A stretch of 64,000 nt of DNA from Conexibacter woesei DSM 14684 (lineage in GTDB: Bacteria; Actinomycetota; Thermoleophilia; Solirubrobacterales; Solirubrobacteraceae): NCBI RefSeq assembly GCF_000025265.1, contig NC_013739.1:2480001-2544000 (forward strand). The letters are read 5' to 3'. Numbering within the stretch: position 1 is the stretch's first letter; the number at the start of each line of letters is the position of its first letter. The position numbers and the translations under genes were made by a program. The notes under the pieces are model-generated. The model was given only the letters and a program-made list of their open reading frames with translations. It made no database searches and was not told the DNA's origin. Below are positions 24,716-32,407 of this stretch, piece after piece.

Positions 24716-27700
24716 ATGCACGGAATGGCACGTGCGCCGCGGTCGCTGCCGCGCGCGCTGACGGCCCGCACCCGCGTGCGCCGAGGTGCACTGGCGGTGC
24801 TGGCGGCGATCGCCTGCGGGCCGGTCGCGGGCACGGTGGCGGCGCCGGCGGCGCACGCCGCGCCGACGGCGATCGAGAGCGGCGACGGGCTCGACTGGGG
24901 CCTGCGCGAGTCGTGGCGCAGATACATCGGAGCGGGCGGCACGACGGCGAGCGACGGCGCGACCGTCAACCCCGACGGCACGTTCCACTTCCCGATCGGC
25001 GGCGGCTCCTACGACCCCGACACGAGGACGACGGTCGTCAGATTCGGCGGCCGGGTGCAGTTCCTCGGCCACTGCGACGGCGGCGGCTTCGAGCGTCCGT
25101 GCGCGCTCGACCTGACGCTCGCGAACCCGCGCGTCGAGCTGACCGAGGAGGGCGGCTTCCTCTACGCGAAGATGGCGAGCCGCCCGATCGAGGGCGGCGA
25201 GATCGTCGACCTGCCGGATGTCAGACTCGCGGCGGTCGACATCGAGGACGCCCAGCCCGCGATCGGCGGCGGGGTCACACGCTGGAGCGGCCTGCCCGCG
25301 ACGATCACCGCCGAGGGCTCGACCGTCTTCACCTACCCGGTCGGCTCGGCGCTCGACCTGCTCACGTTCGCCTACGACGGCCCCGGCGGCAAGCCGGCCG
25401 GCGAGACCTGGAGCGAGCCCGGCATCGCCCTCTTCGACCCGACTCCGCTGCCGGGCGCGAGCTTCGCGCCGACGCGCCTCTACCCGGGCTTCGACGCCGG
25501 GACGACGGTCGCGCGCGACGGTCAGCGGATCGCCGTCGTCGACCGTGCGACGCTTGCCCCGCTGTCGGCGAACGCGGTCGTCGAGCCGGTCGGTGGGCGC
25601 GACAGCATCGCCGTCGACCCGAGATCGAGAACGATCTTCGGGATCGAGACGTTCGGCAGAAAGCGGCTGTTCGCCTACACCTGGGACGGCGCCGCGCTGA
25701 CCGGTGGTCCGCTCGCCGGCACCGACGCCGGCGGCGTCACGACCGATCCGGCGCTGCAGGGCGCCGGGGTCTGGGACCCGCACGGGAGACGCTACCTCGC
25801 GGTCCGCGTCTACCCGAACCGCCAGGAGCTGTGGCAGGTCGCGCAGGACGGCGGCGCGTGGGTCGCGAGCAGAATCGACACGATCCGCGGCATCGACGGC
25901 GTCCCGTTCACGGTCCCGATCGCGAGCCTCGCCGCCGTGCCGAGCGGCGATTTCCGCAACCCGCAGATGTTCGTCGCGGCGACGTGGGCCGGCGGCCCGC
26001 TGCTGAAGCTCGCGACCGACGGCGTCGTCGCCGGCGTCTCGCCGCTGCCGCAGGGCGGGAGCATCCGTGGCGAGGAGCTGATCCGCGTCAGAAACGGCCT
26101 CTATGCCTTCGACGCCGAGGACGGGATCACGTTCTTTCCGCTCACCGGCGAGAACTCGTGGGACATGATGGAGAAGCCCCGCCCGTCGATCAGACCGACG
26201 GGCCTCCCGCTCGCCGACCTCAACCGCTGGCGCAGCTGGATCGCCGGCGACCGCTCCGCCAGCGTCTTCTACGCGGTCATCACCGGCGGCACTCAGGTGG
26301 CGCGGATCGAGGGCGGCGCCGTCACGGGCACGTTCGCGCTGCCCGGTGGGCGGAGAGAGCTGAAAGCCTGGGACGACCGGCTCGCCGGCGTGGCGGCGAA
26401 CGGCGACCTGCTGCTCGGCTCCGCCCCCGACGGCGGTCCGGAGACCGTGACGCGGCTCGCCTACGCGCGCACGACGCCGTCGATCGCGAGAGCGCCGCAG
26501 GACACCGCGGTCACGCTCGCCGCGGCTGACGGAAGCGGGACGGCGAGATTCGCGGTCGCGGCGGCCGGCGACCCGGCGCCCGCGCTGCGCTGGCAGTCGC
26601 GCGTGCCGGGCGGGAGCTGGACCGACCTGGCCGACGGCACAAGCGTCGCCGGCGCGAGCACCGCGGCGCTGACGGTGACGGTCGGCGCCGCCGACTCCGG
26701 CCGCCAGTTCCGCGCGATCGCGCAGAACACGGCCGGCGAGGTCGCCGGCGCGCGGGCGACGCTGACCGTCAAGACGCCGCCGAGCGTCGTCGTCCAGCCG
26801 GACCCCGTGACGGTGCTCGACGGCGCGAGCGCGCGCTTCAGAGTGATGCCGTCCGGCACGCCGGAGCCCGCGGTCGACTGGCAGCAGCGCGTCAACGGCT
26901 TCTGGCGGCAGGTCGACCCGCAGTCCGGTGACGTCGTCGCCGACGGCGGGACACTGACGATCCCCTCCGCCACGGTCGCGATGTCTGGCGCGCAGTTCCG
27001 CGCGCGCCTGCGCAACGACGCCGGCACCGCCTTCTCGCGGCCGGTCACGCTGACCGTCGAGCAGGCGCTGACGCAGCCGGTCCGCTTCGGCGGCGGCCAT
27101 GTCGACTGGGGCGTCTCCGAGCGGTGGCGCTGCTACGTCGTCGGCAACGTCGCACGCGGCGCGATCGAGCCCGAGGCCGGCGTCGAGCGGATCCCCGGCA
27201 CGCTCGCGAGCGGCCAGCTCTGCAACGGCCGCAACGCCGGCTCGGAGGCGCTGCGCTTCCCGGTCCGCAGCGGCAGCTTCGACCCGCGTGACGGCAGACT
27301 CGAGCTGTCGCTGCGCGGCTCGGTGCGCTTCCGCGGCCACGACTACCACCGGCCCGGCGACCCGCGGCCGCAGCTCGACACGCGCTTCTCGAACCTGCGG
27401 ATCGTCGCCGACGGGACGACCGGCACGCTCTACGCCGACGCGGTCGGCGCGACGATGGATCGGCCGGACCCGGTCACGCGCACGAACGTCCCGCTCGTGA
27501 CCGTCGACCTCGCCGGCACCGGCCCGGTGCGACGGCCCGACGGCCTCGACTGGAGCGCGCTCCCGACGGTCTTGACGGCCCAGGGCGGCGAGGTCTTCGG
27601 CAGCTACAGAGCCGGTGAGGCGTTCGACCCGCTGACGCTCGCGCCGGTCTACGGCGAGCCGCAGCCGGATCCGGTCCCCGCGCCGAAGCCCGCCCCGGCC

Positions 27701-28099
27701 CCGGCCCCGGCTGCGGCGCCCGCGCCGAAGCCGACGCCGAAGCCCGCCGCGCGTGCGAGCGTCACCGTCGCGAAGACGGCGGTCCGGCTCGATCGCCGGC
27801 GGACCGCGCGCGTCGCGACGGTCGCCTGCCCGGCGCGCGCGAGATCCGCGTGCCGGATCGCGGCGCCCGCGCGCGTGCGCGTGCGCGCTGCCGGGCGCAG
27901 CTTCGCCGTCCGCGTGCTCGCGCCGAAGACGGTCCGCGCCGGCAGACGGGCGGCCGTGCGCGTGCGGCTGCCGGCCGTGGCCGCGACGCGCCTGGCGGGG
28001 CACAGAGCGAGCGTGCGGATCGCGCTCGTCACGACCGTCGACGGCGCGCGCGAGCGCCACACGCTGAACGCGACGATCACGGCGAAGCGGAGACGCTGA
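24716..28099 (+). CDS. Large secreted protein with two HtaA heme-binding domains
   Basis: 1127 residues. A signal peptide runs to about residue 48 (cleavage after AAHA). HtaA domain 1 begins GLDWGLRESWRRYI (about 55-250). A central region (about 260-580) has propeller-like repeats. Two Ig-like domains follow (about 585-690 and 690-785, each with the Trp/Cys-free pattern ALRWQSR and AVDWQQR). HtaA domain 2 begins HVDWGVSERWRCYV (about 795-980). Next come a Pro/Ala/Lys-rich spacer (982-1012) and a basic beta-rich end. HtaA domains bind heme on the surface of corynebacteria. No LPxTG motif or C-terminal membrane anchor is seen. The DtxR-like box upstream fits iron control. Confidence 0.82.
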   Translation: MHGMARAPRSLPRALTARTRVRRGALAVLAAIACGPVAGTVAAPAAHAAPTAIESGDGLDWGLRESWRRYIGAGGTTASDGATVNPDGTFHFPIGGGSYDPDTRTTVVRFGGRVQFLGHCDGGGFERPCALDLTLANPRVELTEEGGFLYAKMASRPIEGGEIVDLPDVRLAAVDIEDAQPAIGGGVTRWSGLPATITAEGSTVFTYPVGSALDLLTFAYDGPGGKPAGETWSEPGIALFDPTPLPGASFAPTRLYPGFDAGTTVARDGQRIAVVDRATLAPLSANAVVEPVGGRDSIAVDPRSRTIFGIETFGRKRLFAYTWDGAALTGGPLAGTDAGGVTTDPALQGAGVWDPHGRRYLAVRVYPNRQELWQVAQDGGAWVASRIDTIRGIDGVPFTVPIASLAAVPSGDFRNPQMFVAATWAGGPLLKLATDGVVAGVSPLPQGGSIRGEELIRVRNGLYAFDAEDGITFFPLTGENSWDMMEKPRPSIRPTGLPLADLNRWRSWIAGDRSASVFYAVITGGTQVARIEGGAVTGTFALPGGRRELKAWDDRLAGVAANGDLLLGSAPDGGPETVTRLAYARTTPSIARAPQDTAVTLAAADGSGTARFAVAAAGDPAPALRWQSRVPGGSWTDLADGTSVAGASTAALTVTVGAADSGRQFRAIAQNTAGEVAGARATLTVKTPPSVVVQPDPVTVLDGASARFRVMPSGTPEPAVDWQQRVNGFWRQVDPQSGDVVADGGTLTIPSATVAMSGAQFRARLRNDAGTAFSRPVTLTVEQALTQPVRFGGGHVDWGVSERWRCYVVGNVARGAIEPEAGVERIPGTLASGQLCNGRNAGSEALRFPVRSGSFDPRDGRLELSLRGSVRFRGHDYHRPGDPRPQLDTRFSNLRIVADGTTGTLYADAVGATMDRPDPVTRTNVPLVTVDLAGTGPVRRPDGLDWSALPTVLTAQGGEVFGSYRAGEAFDPLTLAPVYGEPQPDPVPAPKPAPAPAPAAAPAPKPTPKPAARASVTVAKTAVRLDRRRTARVATVACPARARSACRIAAPARVRVRAAGRSFAVRVLAPKTVRAGRRAAVRVRLPAVAATRLAGHRASVRIALVTTVDGARERHTLNATITAKRRR

Positions 28100-28104
28100 G
28101 CCGG

Positions 28105-28140
28105 CGCTGAACGCCTGGCCGCCGGGTCAGGCGTTCAGCG
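28105..28140. terminator. Bidirectional hairpin terminator
   Basis: Perfect 13-base arms CGCTGAACGCCTG (28105-28117) and its complement (28128-28140) with a 10-base loop. It lies between the convergent ends of the HtaA-protein gene and the isomerase gene and overlaps the last codons of the latter. Confidence 0.75.
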
Positions 28141-28402
28141 GGTGCGTCGCCAAGGCGGTCACGTCGGCGGCGAGCCACGGGAACAGCGGCAGCGACGCGA
28201 TCAGCTGATGCAGCTCGGTCGCGTCGCGCGCGTTCCAGATCCCGACGTTGCGGACCGCCCCCGGGATCCGCCAGATCCCCTGGATGTGACCGGCGGCGAC
28301 CAGCTCCCGCCCGCGCTTCAGCTCGGCCGCGAGCAGCTGCTGGCGCTGCTCGGCGGCCATCTCCGGTGGCAGCGAGACGCGCACGTCGACGAGGAATTCC
28401 AT
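28127..28402 (-). CDS. Muconolactone delta-isomerase-like protein
   Basis: 91-residue protein of the usual length for the MIase family. It begins MEFLVDVRVSLPPEM, with a central GHIQGIWRIPGAVRNVGIWNARDATELHQLIASLPLFPWL. Classical members act in the beta-ketoadipate pathway, but no catechol genes are nearby, so the role here is open. It is the last gene of a four-gene operon with a quinone oxidoreductase, an MFS transporter and a DsbA-like protein, 15 bases after the latter. Confidence 0.82.
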   Translation of the reverse strand: MEFLVDVRVSLPPEMAAEQRQQLLAAELKRGRELVAAGHIQGIWRIPGAVRNVGIWNARDATELHQLIASLPLFPWLAADVTALATHPLNA

Positions 28403-28417
28403 GCCGCAACGATACTT

Positions 28418-29029
28418 CTAGGTGCTGCTCAGCAGGCGCGCGAGGGCACCCGGGTCCTGCACGGCCGACACCGGCGGGCCGTCGTCGACGACGAGGGTGG
28501 GGACCCCGCGGATCCCGCGCCGGAGGGCGCTGCGCTCGTCGGCGCGCACGCTGTCCGCGAAGGCGTCGGTGTCCAGCGTCCGGCGCACCTCGGCGGCGTC
28601 CAGGCCCACCCCGGCGCCGAGCGTCGCCAGGACGCCGCGGTCGGCGATGTCGAGCGCTCGTGTGTGGTAGCCGTGCAGCAGCGCTTCGACGGCCTGGTCG
28701 GCGAGGCCGTGCGAGGCGGCCAGGTGGACCAGCCGGTGCGCGTCGAACGAGTTGACCGGACGCGCCCTGTGCAGGTCCAGCGTCAGTCCCTCCGCCGCGC
28801 CCAGCGCCTGGATCTGGTGGACCCGGGCAGCCGCCCGCTCGGGGCTGCTCTGGTACTGGGCGATCACCTCGGCGGCCGTCATCCCGGGGGTCGCACTGCC
28901 CTCCGGGTCGAGCTCCATGCTGCGCCAGGTGACCTCCACGTCGTCGCGGCCGGCGAGCGCGGCGGTCAGCTTGCGCTTGCCGATGTAGCACCAGGGACAG
29001 AGGACGTCGAAGTACAGCTCGATCTTCAT
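28418..29029 (-). CDS. DsbA/FrnE-family thiol oxidoreductase
   Basis: 203-residue thioredoxin-fold protein. The redox motif is CPWC (Cys11-Cys14) in YFDVLCPWCYIGKRKL, there is a helical insert typical of FrnE, and the cis-Pro loop is RGVPTLVV. There is no signal peptide, so it is cytoplasmic. The family acts as disulfide isomerase or polyketide-linked oxidoreductase. It is the third gene of the TetR-controlled operon. Confidence 0.88.
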   Translation of the reverse strand: MKIELYFDVLCPWCYIGKRKLTAALAGRDDVEVTWRSMELDPEGSATPGMTAAEVIAQYQSSPERAAARVHQIQALGAAEGLTLDLHRARPVNSFDAHRLVHLAASHGLADQAVEALLHGYHTRALDIADRGVLATLGAGVGLDAAEVRRTLDTDAFADSVRADERSALRRGIRGVPTLVVDDGPPVSAVQDPGALARLLSST

Positions 29030-29044
29030 CGGGAGTCGTTCCTT

Positions 29045-30565
29045 TCAGTCGGGTCGGTCACGGCGGCGCAGCGTCAGCGTCAGCAGCGACAGCGCCACGA
29101 GGAGGGGGACCAGGACTAGGGCGTGCACGTGGACGCCGTGCGTGAACGCGTCGCGTGCCGTCTCGGCGAGCGGAACGCCGATCGCGTCGGGGAGCCGGCC
29201 TGCCGCGTCGAGCGCTCCGACCAGCGTCTCGCGAGCGGACCGGGCCGCCGCGGACGGAACGCCGTCCGGCATGTGGTCGGCCATGTAGCCGCCGTAGACG
29301 GCCGTGGCGAAACTTCCCAGGATCGCGATTCCGAGCGCCCCGCCCAGCTCCGCGCCGGTCTCGGAGATCGCCGAGGCCGCCCCGGCGCGCTCAGGCGGCG
29401 CGGCGCCGAGGACGAGTCCGGTCCCGAGCGCCATGAACGGGGTCAGCCCGGCGAACAGCAGCACCGAGCCGGCCACCAGGAAGCCAGGGCCGCGGTCCGC
29501 CTGCGTCAGCAGCAGCGGACCGAGGAGCGCGAACGCGGCCCCTGCGCTCATCAGCGCCGCGGGCTGGAACCGTGAGGCGAGGCCGGAGACCCACAGGGCG
29601 ACGACGGTCCCGGCGACCGCCGTCGGCAGCTGCCACAGGCCCGCTTCCAACGGCGAGAAGCCGAGCACCAGCTGGAGGTACTGGGAGGTCAGCAGGCTGG
29701 TGCCGAACAGCATCATGCCGACCACGACCATGCCGCCGGCCGACACCGCGAACGCCGGGTTTCGGAACAGCGACAGGTCGAGCAGCGGGGTGCGCAGCCG
29801 GCGCTGCCGCCGCACGAACAGCGCGCCGACCGTCAGTCCGGCGGCGATCGCGCCGACGGCGGCGAGGCCGGGGCCGTCGACCGCCAGCTGCTTGATGCCG
29901 TACACGATCGCCAACGGCGTCAGCAGCGACATCGCCACGCTCAGCGGATCGACGCGGCCGGAGCCGCCGCCGCTGTGCTTCGGCAGCAGGAACGGGCCGG
30001 TGACCAGCAGCAGCGCCATCGTCGGCACGGCGACCAGGAAGACCGCGCCCCACGAGAAGAACTCGAGCAGGACGCCGCCGACGATCACGCCGACGGCGCC
30101 GCCGCCCATGAAGCTCAGCATCCAGATCGTGATCGCGAGCGTGCGCTGCTGCGGGTCCCTGAAGATGCTCCGGATCACCGCGAGCGAGGACGGCGCGAGG
30201 GATGCCGCCGCGATCCCCTGCGCCGCGCGCGCGGCGATCAGCATCTCCGGCGTCGTGGATGACGCGGCGAGGAGCGAGGCGGCGGTGAAGGCGGCGGCGC
30301 CGGTCAGCAGGACGCGGCGGTGGCCGAGGCGGTCGCCGAGCACGCCCATCGTGATCAGGGCGCCGGCGACCATGAAGCCGTAGATGTCGGTGATCCAGAG
30401 CAGCTGTGACGCGCTCGGCTCCAGCTCCGCGCTCAGCGTCGGCAGCGCCAGGTAGAGCACCGACATGTTCATCATGACCAGGACGGCCGGCACGCCGAGG
30501 ACGGCGAGCGCGATCCACTCGCGCGCGCCCGCCCGCTCCGGCGGCGTGCGGACGGCGGCGCTCAT
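29045..30565 (-). CDS. MFS transporter, DHA2 (14 TM) drug-efflux type
   Basis: 506-residue membrane protein with about 14 hydrophobic segments. Motif A is GVLGDRLGHRRVLLTG (near residue 80), and MMNMSVLYLALPTLSAEL in TM1 is typical of the EmrB/QacA subfamily. It overlaps the upstream oxidoreductase gene by ATGA. It probably exports a toxic organic compound and is induced through the TetR protein at 31619. Confidence 0.88.
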   Translation of the reverse strand: MSAAVRTPPERAGAREWIALAVLGVPAVLVMMNMSVLYLALPTLSAELEPSASQLLWITDIYGFMVAGALITMGVLGDRLGHRRVLLTGAAAFTAASLLAASSTTPEMLIAARAAQGIAAASLAPSSLAVIRSIFRDPQQRTLAITIWMLSFMGGGAVGVIVGGVLLEFFSWGAVFLVAVPTMALLLVTGPFLLPKHSGGGSGRVDPLSVAMSLLTPLAIVYGIKQLAVDGPGLAAVGAIAAGLTVGALFVRRQRRLRTPLLDLSLFRNPAFAVSAGGMVVVGMMLFGTSLLTSQYLQLVLGFSPLEAGLWQLPTAVAGTVVALWVSGLASRFQPAALMSAGAAFALLGPLLLTQADRGPGFLVAGSVLLFAGLTPFMALGTGLVLGAAPPERAGAASAISETGAELGGALGIAILGSFATAVYGGYMADHMPDGVPSAAARSARETLVGALDAAGRLPDAIGVPLAETARDAFTHGVHVHALVLVPLLVALSLLTLTLRRRDRPD

Positions 30566-31536
30566 CGGCCGGTGACGAGCAGGGTCTTGCCGACGGTGGT
30601 CCGCGCCTCGATCGCCGCATGCGCGGCGGCGGCCTCCGAGAGCGGGAAGGTCTGGCCGACGACCGGTCGCAGCGTCCCGTCCGCCGCGAGCCGCAGCGCC
30701 TCGCCTACGAGTGCGCGGCTCTCGGCGGGGGTCGGCGCGGCGGAGAGCCCGAGGATCCGGATCGACCGCGCGGCGAGCGCGTGCTCGTCGAGGTCGGCGT
30801 CGGCGCCGCTGGCGATGCCGTACACGCTGATCCGCCCGCCGCTGCCGAGCGCGGTCGCGGCCGCGGTGCCGATCGCGCCGCCGACGCCGTCGAAGACGAC
30901 GTCCAGGTCGCCGGTCTCGCCGCCTGCGGCGGAGCGGACGCGCTGGAGCCAGTCCGGCTGCGAGTAGTCGACGAAGGCGGCGCCGAGGGACGCGATCAGC
31001 TCGCCCTTGCGCGCACCGCCGGCAGCGCCGACCACGCGGGCGCCGGCGTTCACCGCCAGCTGCACGAGCAGGCTGCCGACGCCGCCTGCGGCCGCTTCGA
31101 CCAGGACCCGCTCGCCCGGCGCGATCGCCGCCTGCTCGAACAGCAGCACGGCGGTCCGGCCGTCGGCGAGCAGCGCGACCGCGTCCCTCAGGTCGACGCC
31201 CGGGGGGACGGGGACGGTGTCGTCGGCGCGCGCAACGGCCAGCTCGGCGTAGCCGCCGGCGCCGCCGGTGGTCGTGACGACGATCGCGCCCTTCGCCGAC
31301 GCGTCCACGCCGGGGCCGACGGCGACGACGCGGCCGCCGACGCCGTTGCCGGGGGTGCGCGGCAGAGGGGGACGGCCGAACGGGCCGCGACCGGAGCGGA
31401 CCTGCGTCTCGACGAACGTGACGCTCGCGTAGCTCACCTCGACGAGGACCTCGCCGGGGCCGGGCACGGGATCCGCGACCTGCCGGGCGCGCAGAACCTC
31501 CGCTGCTCCGAACTCCTCCATCACGACAGACAGCAC
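30562..31536 (-). CDS. Zinc-independent quinone oxidoreductase (MDR superfamily)
   Basis: 324-residue medium-chain dehydrogenase/reductase. The nucleotide-binding motif is AAAGGVGSLLVQLA around residue 150, and it lacks the Zn-binding Cys/His set, as NADPH:quinone reductases do. It is the first gene of the operon QOR-MFS-DsbA-isomerase. It is divergent from the TetR gene at 31619, so the operon looks like an electrophile or xenobiotic response unit. Confidence 0.88.
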   Translation of the reverse strand: MLSVVMEEFGAAEVLRARQVADPVPGPGEVLVEVSYASVTFVETQVRSGRGPFGRPPLPRTPGNGVGGRVVAVGPGVDASAKGAIVVTTTGGAGGYAELAVARADDTVPVPPGVDLRDAVALLADGRTAVLLFEQAAIAPGERVLVEAAAGGVGSLLVQLAVNAGARVVGAAGGARKGELIASLGAAFVDYSQPDWLQRVRSAAGGETGDLDVVFDGVGGAIGTAAATALGSGGRISVYGIASGADADLDEHALAARSIRILGLSAAPTPAESRALVGEALRLAADGTLRPVVGQTFPLSEAAAAHAAIEARTTVGKTLLVTGR

Positions 31537-31550
31537 GGCATCTCCAAACG

Positions 31551-31610
31551 GATTGTTTCGCTTCGTTTAGGGAACTGTAGCGGAGTGATTCGCTTCGTTT
31601 GCCGCTACAG
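31551..31610. promoter_or_regulatory. Divergent promoter with repeated operator elements
   Basis: Two direct copies of TTCGCTTCGTTT (31557-31568 and 31589-31600, 32 bases apart). One inverted repeat, CTGTAGCGG (31575-31583) / CCGCTACAG (31602-31610), encloses the second copy. It lies between the oxidoreductase operon and the TetR gene, so it probably carries the TetR operators. Confidence 0.6.
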
Positions 31611-31618
31611 TGGGGGAC

Positions 31619-32278
31619 ATGGCCCGAAAGGCTCCCCGGCACGCAGAAGCCGAACGCAACGACCGCGCCCTGCTCGAGGCCGCCAAGAAGGCTCTCGCCG
31701 TCGACGGTCCGCACACCTCAGTGGCGACGATCGCAGCCCGTGCGGGGGTCGGCGTCGCCAGCATCTACCGGCGTTACCGCACGAAGGACGAGCTGTTCCA
31801 GCACCTGTGCGCGCTGTCGCTGGACCAGTGGATCGAGGCGGCGGAGCGCGGGTTGGACCACGACGACCCTTGGGAAGGGCTCGTCCACTACGTCACCGCG
31901 ACGACCGAGTTCAGCGGCGGCGCACTGGGCCCGTTGGCCGGGACGATCGCGGTCACCGACGCGATGGCGGAGAAGTTCACTCGTTCCGAGGTGCTGCTGC
32001 ACGCGCTCGTGGCGCGCGCACACGCGGCGGGGGTGCTGCGTGCCGACGCGACACCGGTGGACATCTCCCTGCTGATCGAGCAGCTGGGCAAGTCGCCCCT
32101 GGTGGAGCAGCTCGAAGGTCAGGGCCGCGACGACCTCGCGGCCGCGGCGGCCAATGCCCGCAGTCGCACGATCGCGATCGCCGTCGACGGCCTGCGCGCA
32201 GGGCGTGGGCCGCTGCCGGGCGAGGCGCCGGAGCCGGGTCTGCTGGCAGAGCGGTGGGCGCACGACGCGGAGGGGTGA
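31619..32278 (+). CDS. TetR-family regulator
   Basis: 219-residue repressor. The HTH TSVATIAARAGVGVASIYRR lies at about residues 34-56, and the C-terminal ligand domain is of the SCO4850-like type (DISLLIEQLGKSP). ATG 31619 is chosen; an in-frame GTG at 31610 is possible. It is divergent from the QOR-MFS-DsbA-isomerase operon and is its likely repressor. Confidence 0.88.
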   Translation: MARKAPRHAEAERNDRALLEAAKKALAVDGPHTSVATIAARAGVGVASIYRRYRTKDELFQHLCALSLDQWIEAAERGLDHDDPWEGLVHYVTATTEFSGGALGPLAGTIAVTDAMAEKFTRSEVLLHALVARAHAAGVLRADATPVDISLLIEQLGKSPLVEQLEGQGRDDLAAAAANARSRTIAIAVDGLRAGRGPLPGEAPEPGLLAERWAHDAEG

Positions 32279-32321
32279 GGGTTGGCGTCGCGGAGGGGGA
32301 GGGTTGCCGCCGTGTCCCGAA

Positions 32322-32335
32322 TTAGGCTACCCTAA
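32322..32335. promoter_or_regulatory. DtxR/IdeR-like box upstream of the ABC transporter pair
   Basis: TTAGGCTACCCTAA. It differs in one base from the inner half TTAGGCTAACCTAA of the classical IdeR/DtxR box. It is located 73 bases before the first ABC gene. The similar box before the HtaA protein suggests a common iron regulator. Confidence 0.6.
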
Positions 32336-32339
32336 CGTC

Positions 32340-32360
32340 TGACTGACCGTCGGTCACTCA
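32340..32360. promoter_or_regulatory. 21-bp palindromic operator, TetR type
   Basis: Arms TGACTGACCG and CGGTCACTCA around a central T, with 9 of 10 positions symmetric. The core TGACCG-T-CGGTCA is perfect. It lies directly after the iron box and 48 bases before the ABC gene. The cognate regulator is not evident in the window. Confidence 0.6.
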
Positions 32361-32407
32361 CCGTGGCGACGGTCCCAGACGTATCGACCACGACGGGGAA
32401 GCGCGCG

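Noticed and set aside
20311-28060. Very long open frames antisense to the sulfatase, MFS and HtaA-protein genes
   Set aside because: They are rich in Arg, Ala, Gly and Pro without domain patterns, and arise because stop codons are rare in GC-rich DNA. The opposite strand has clear families.
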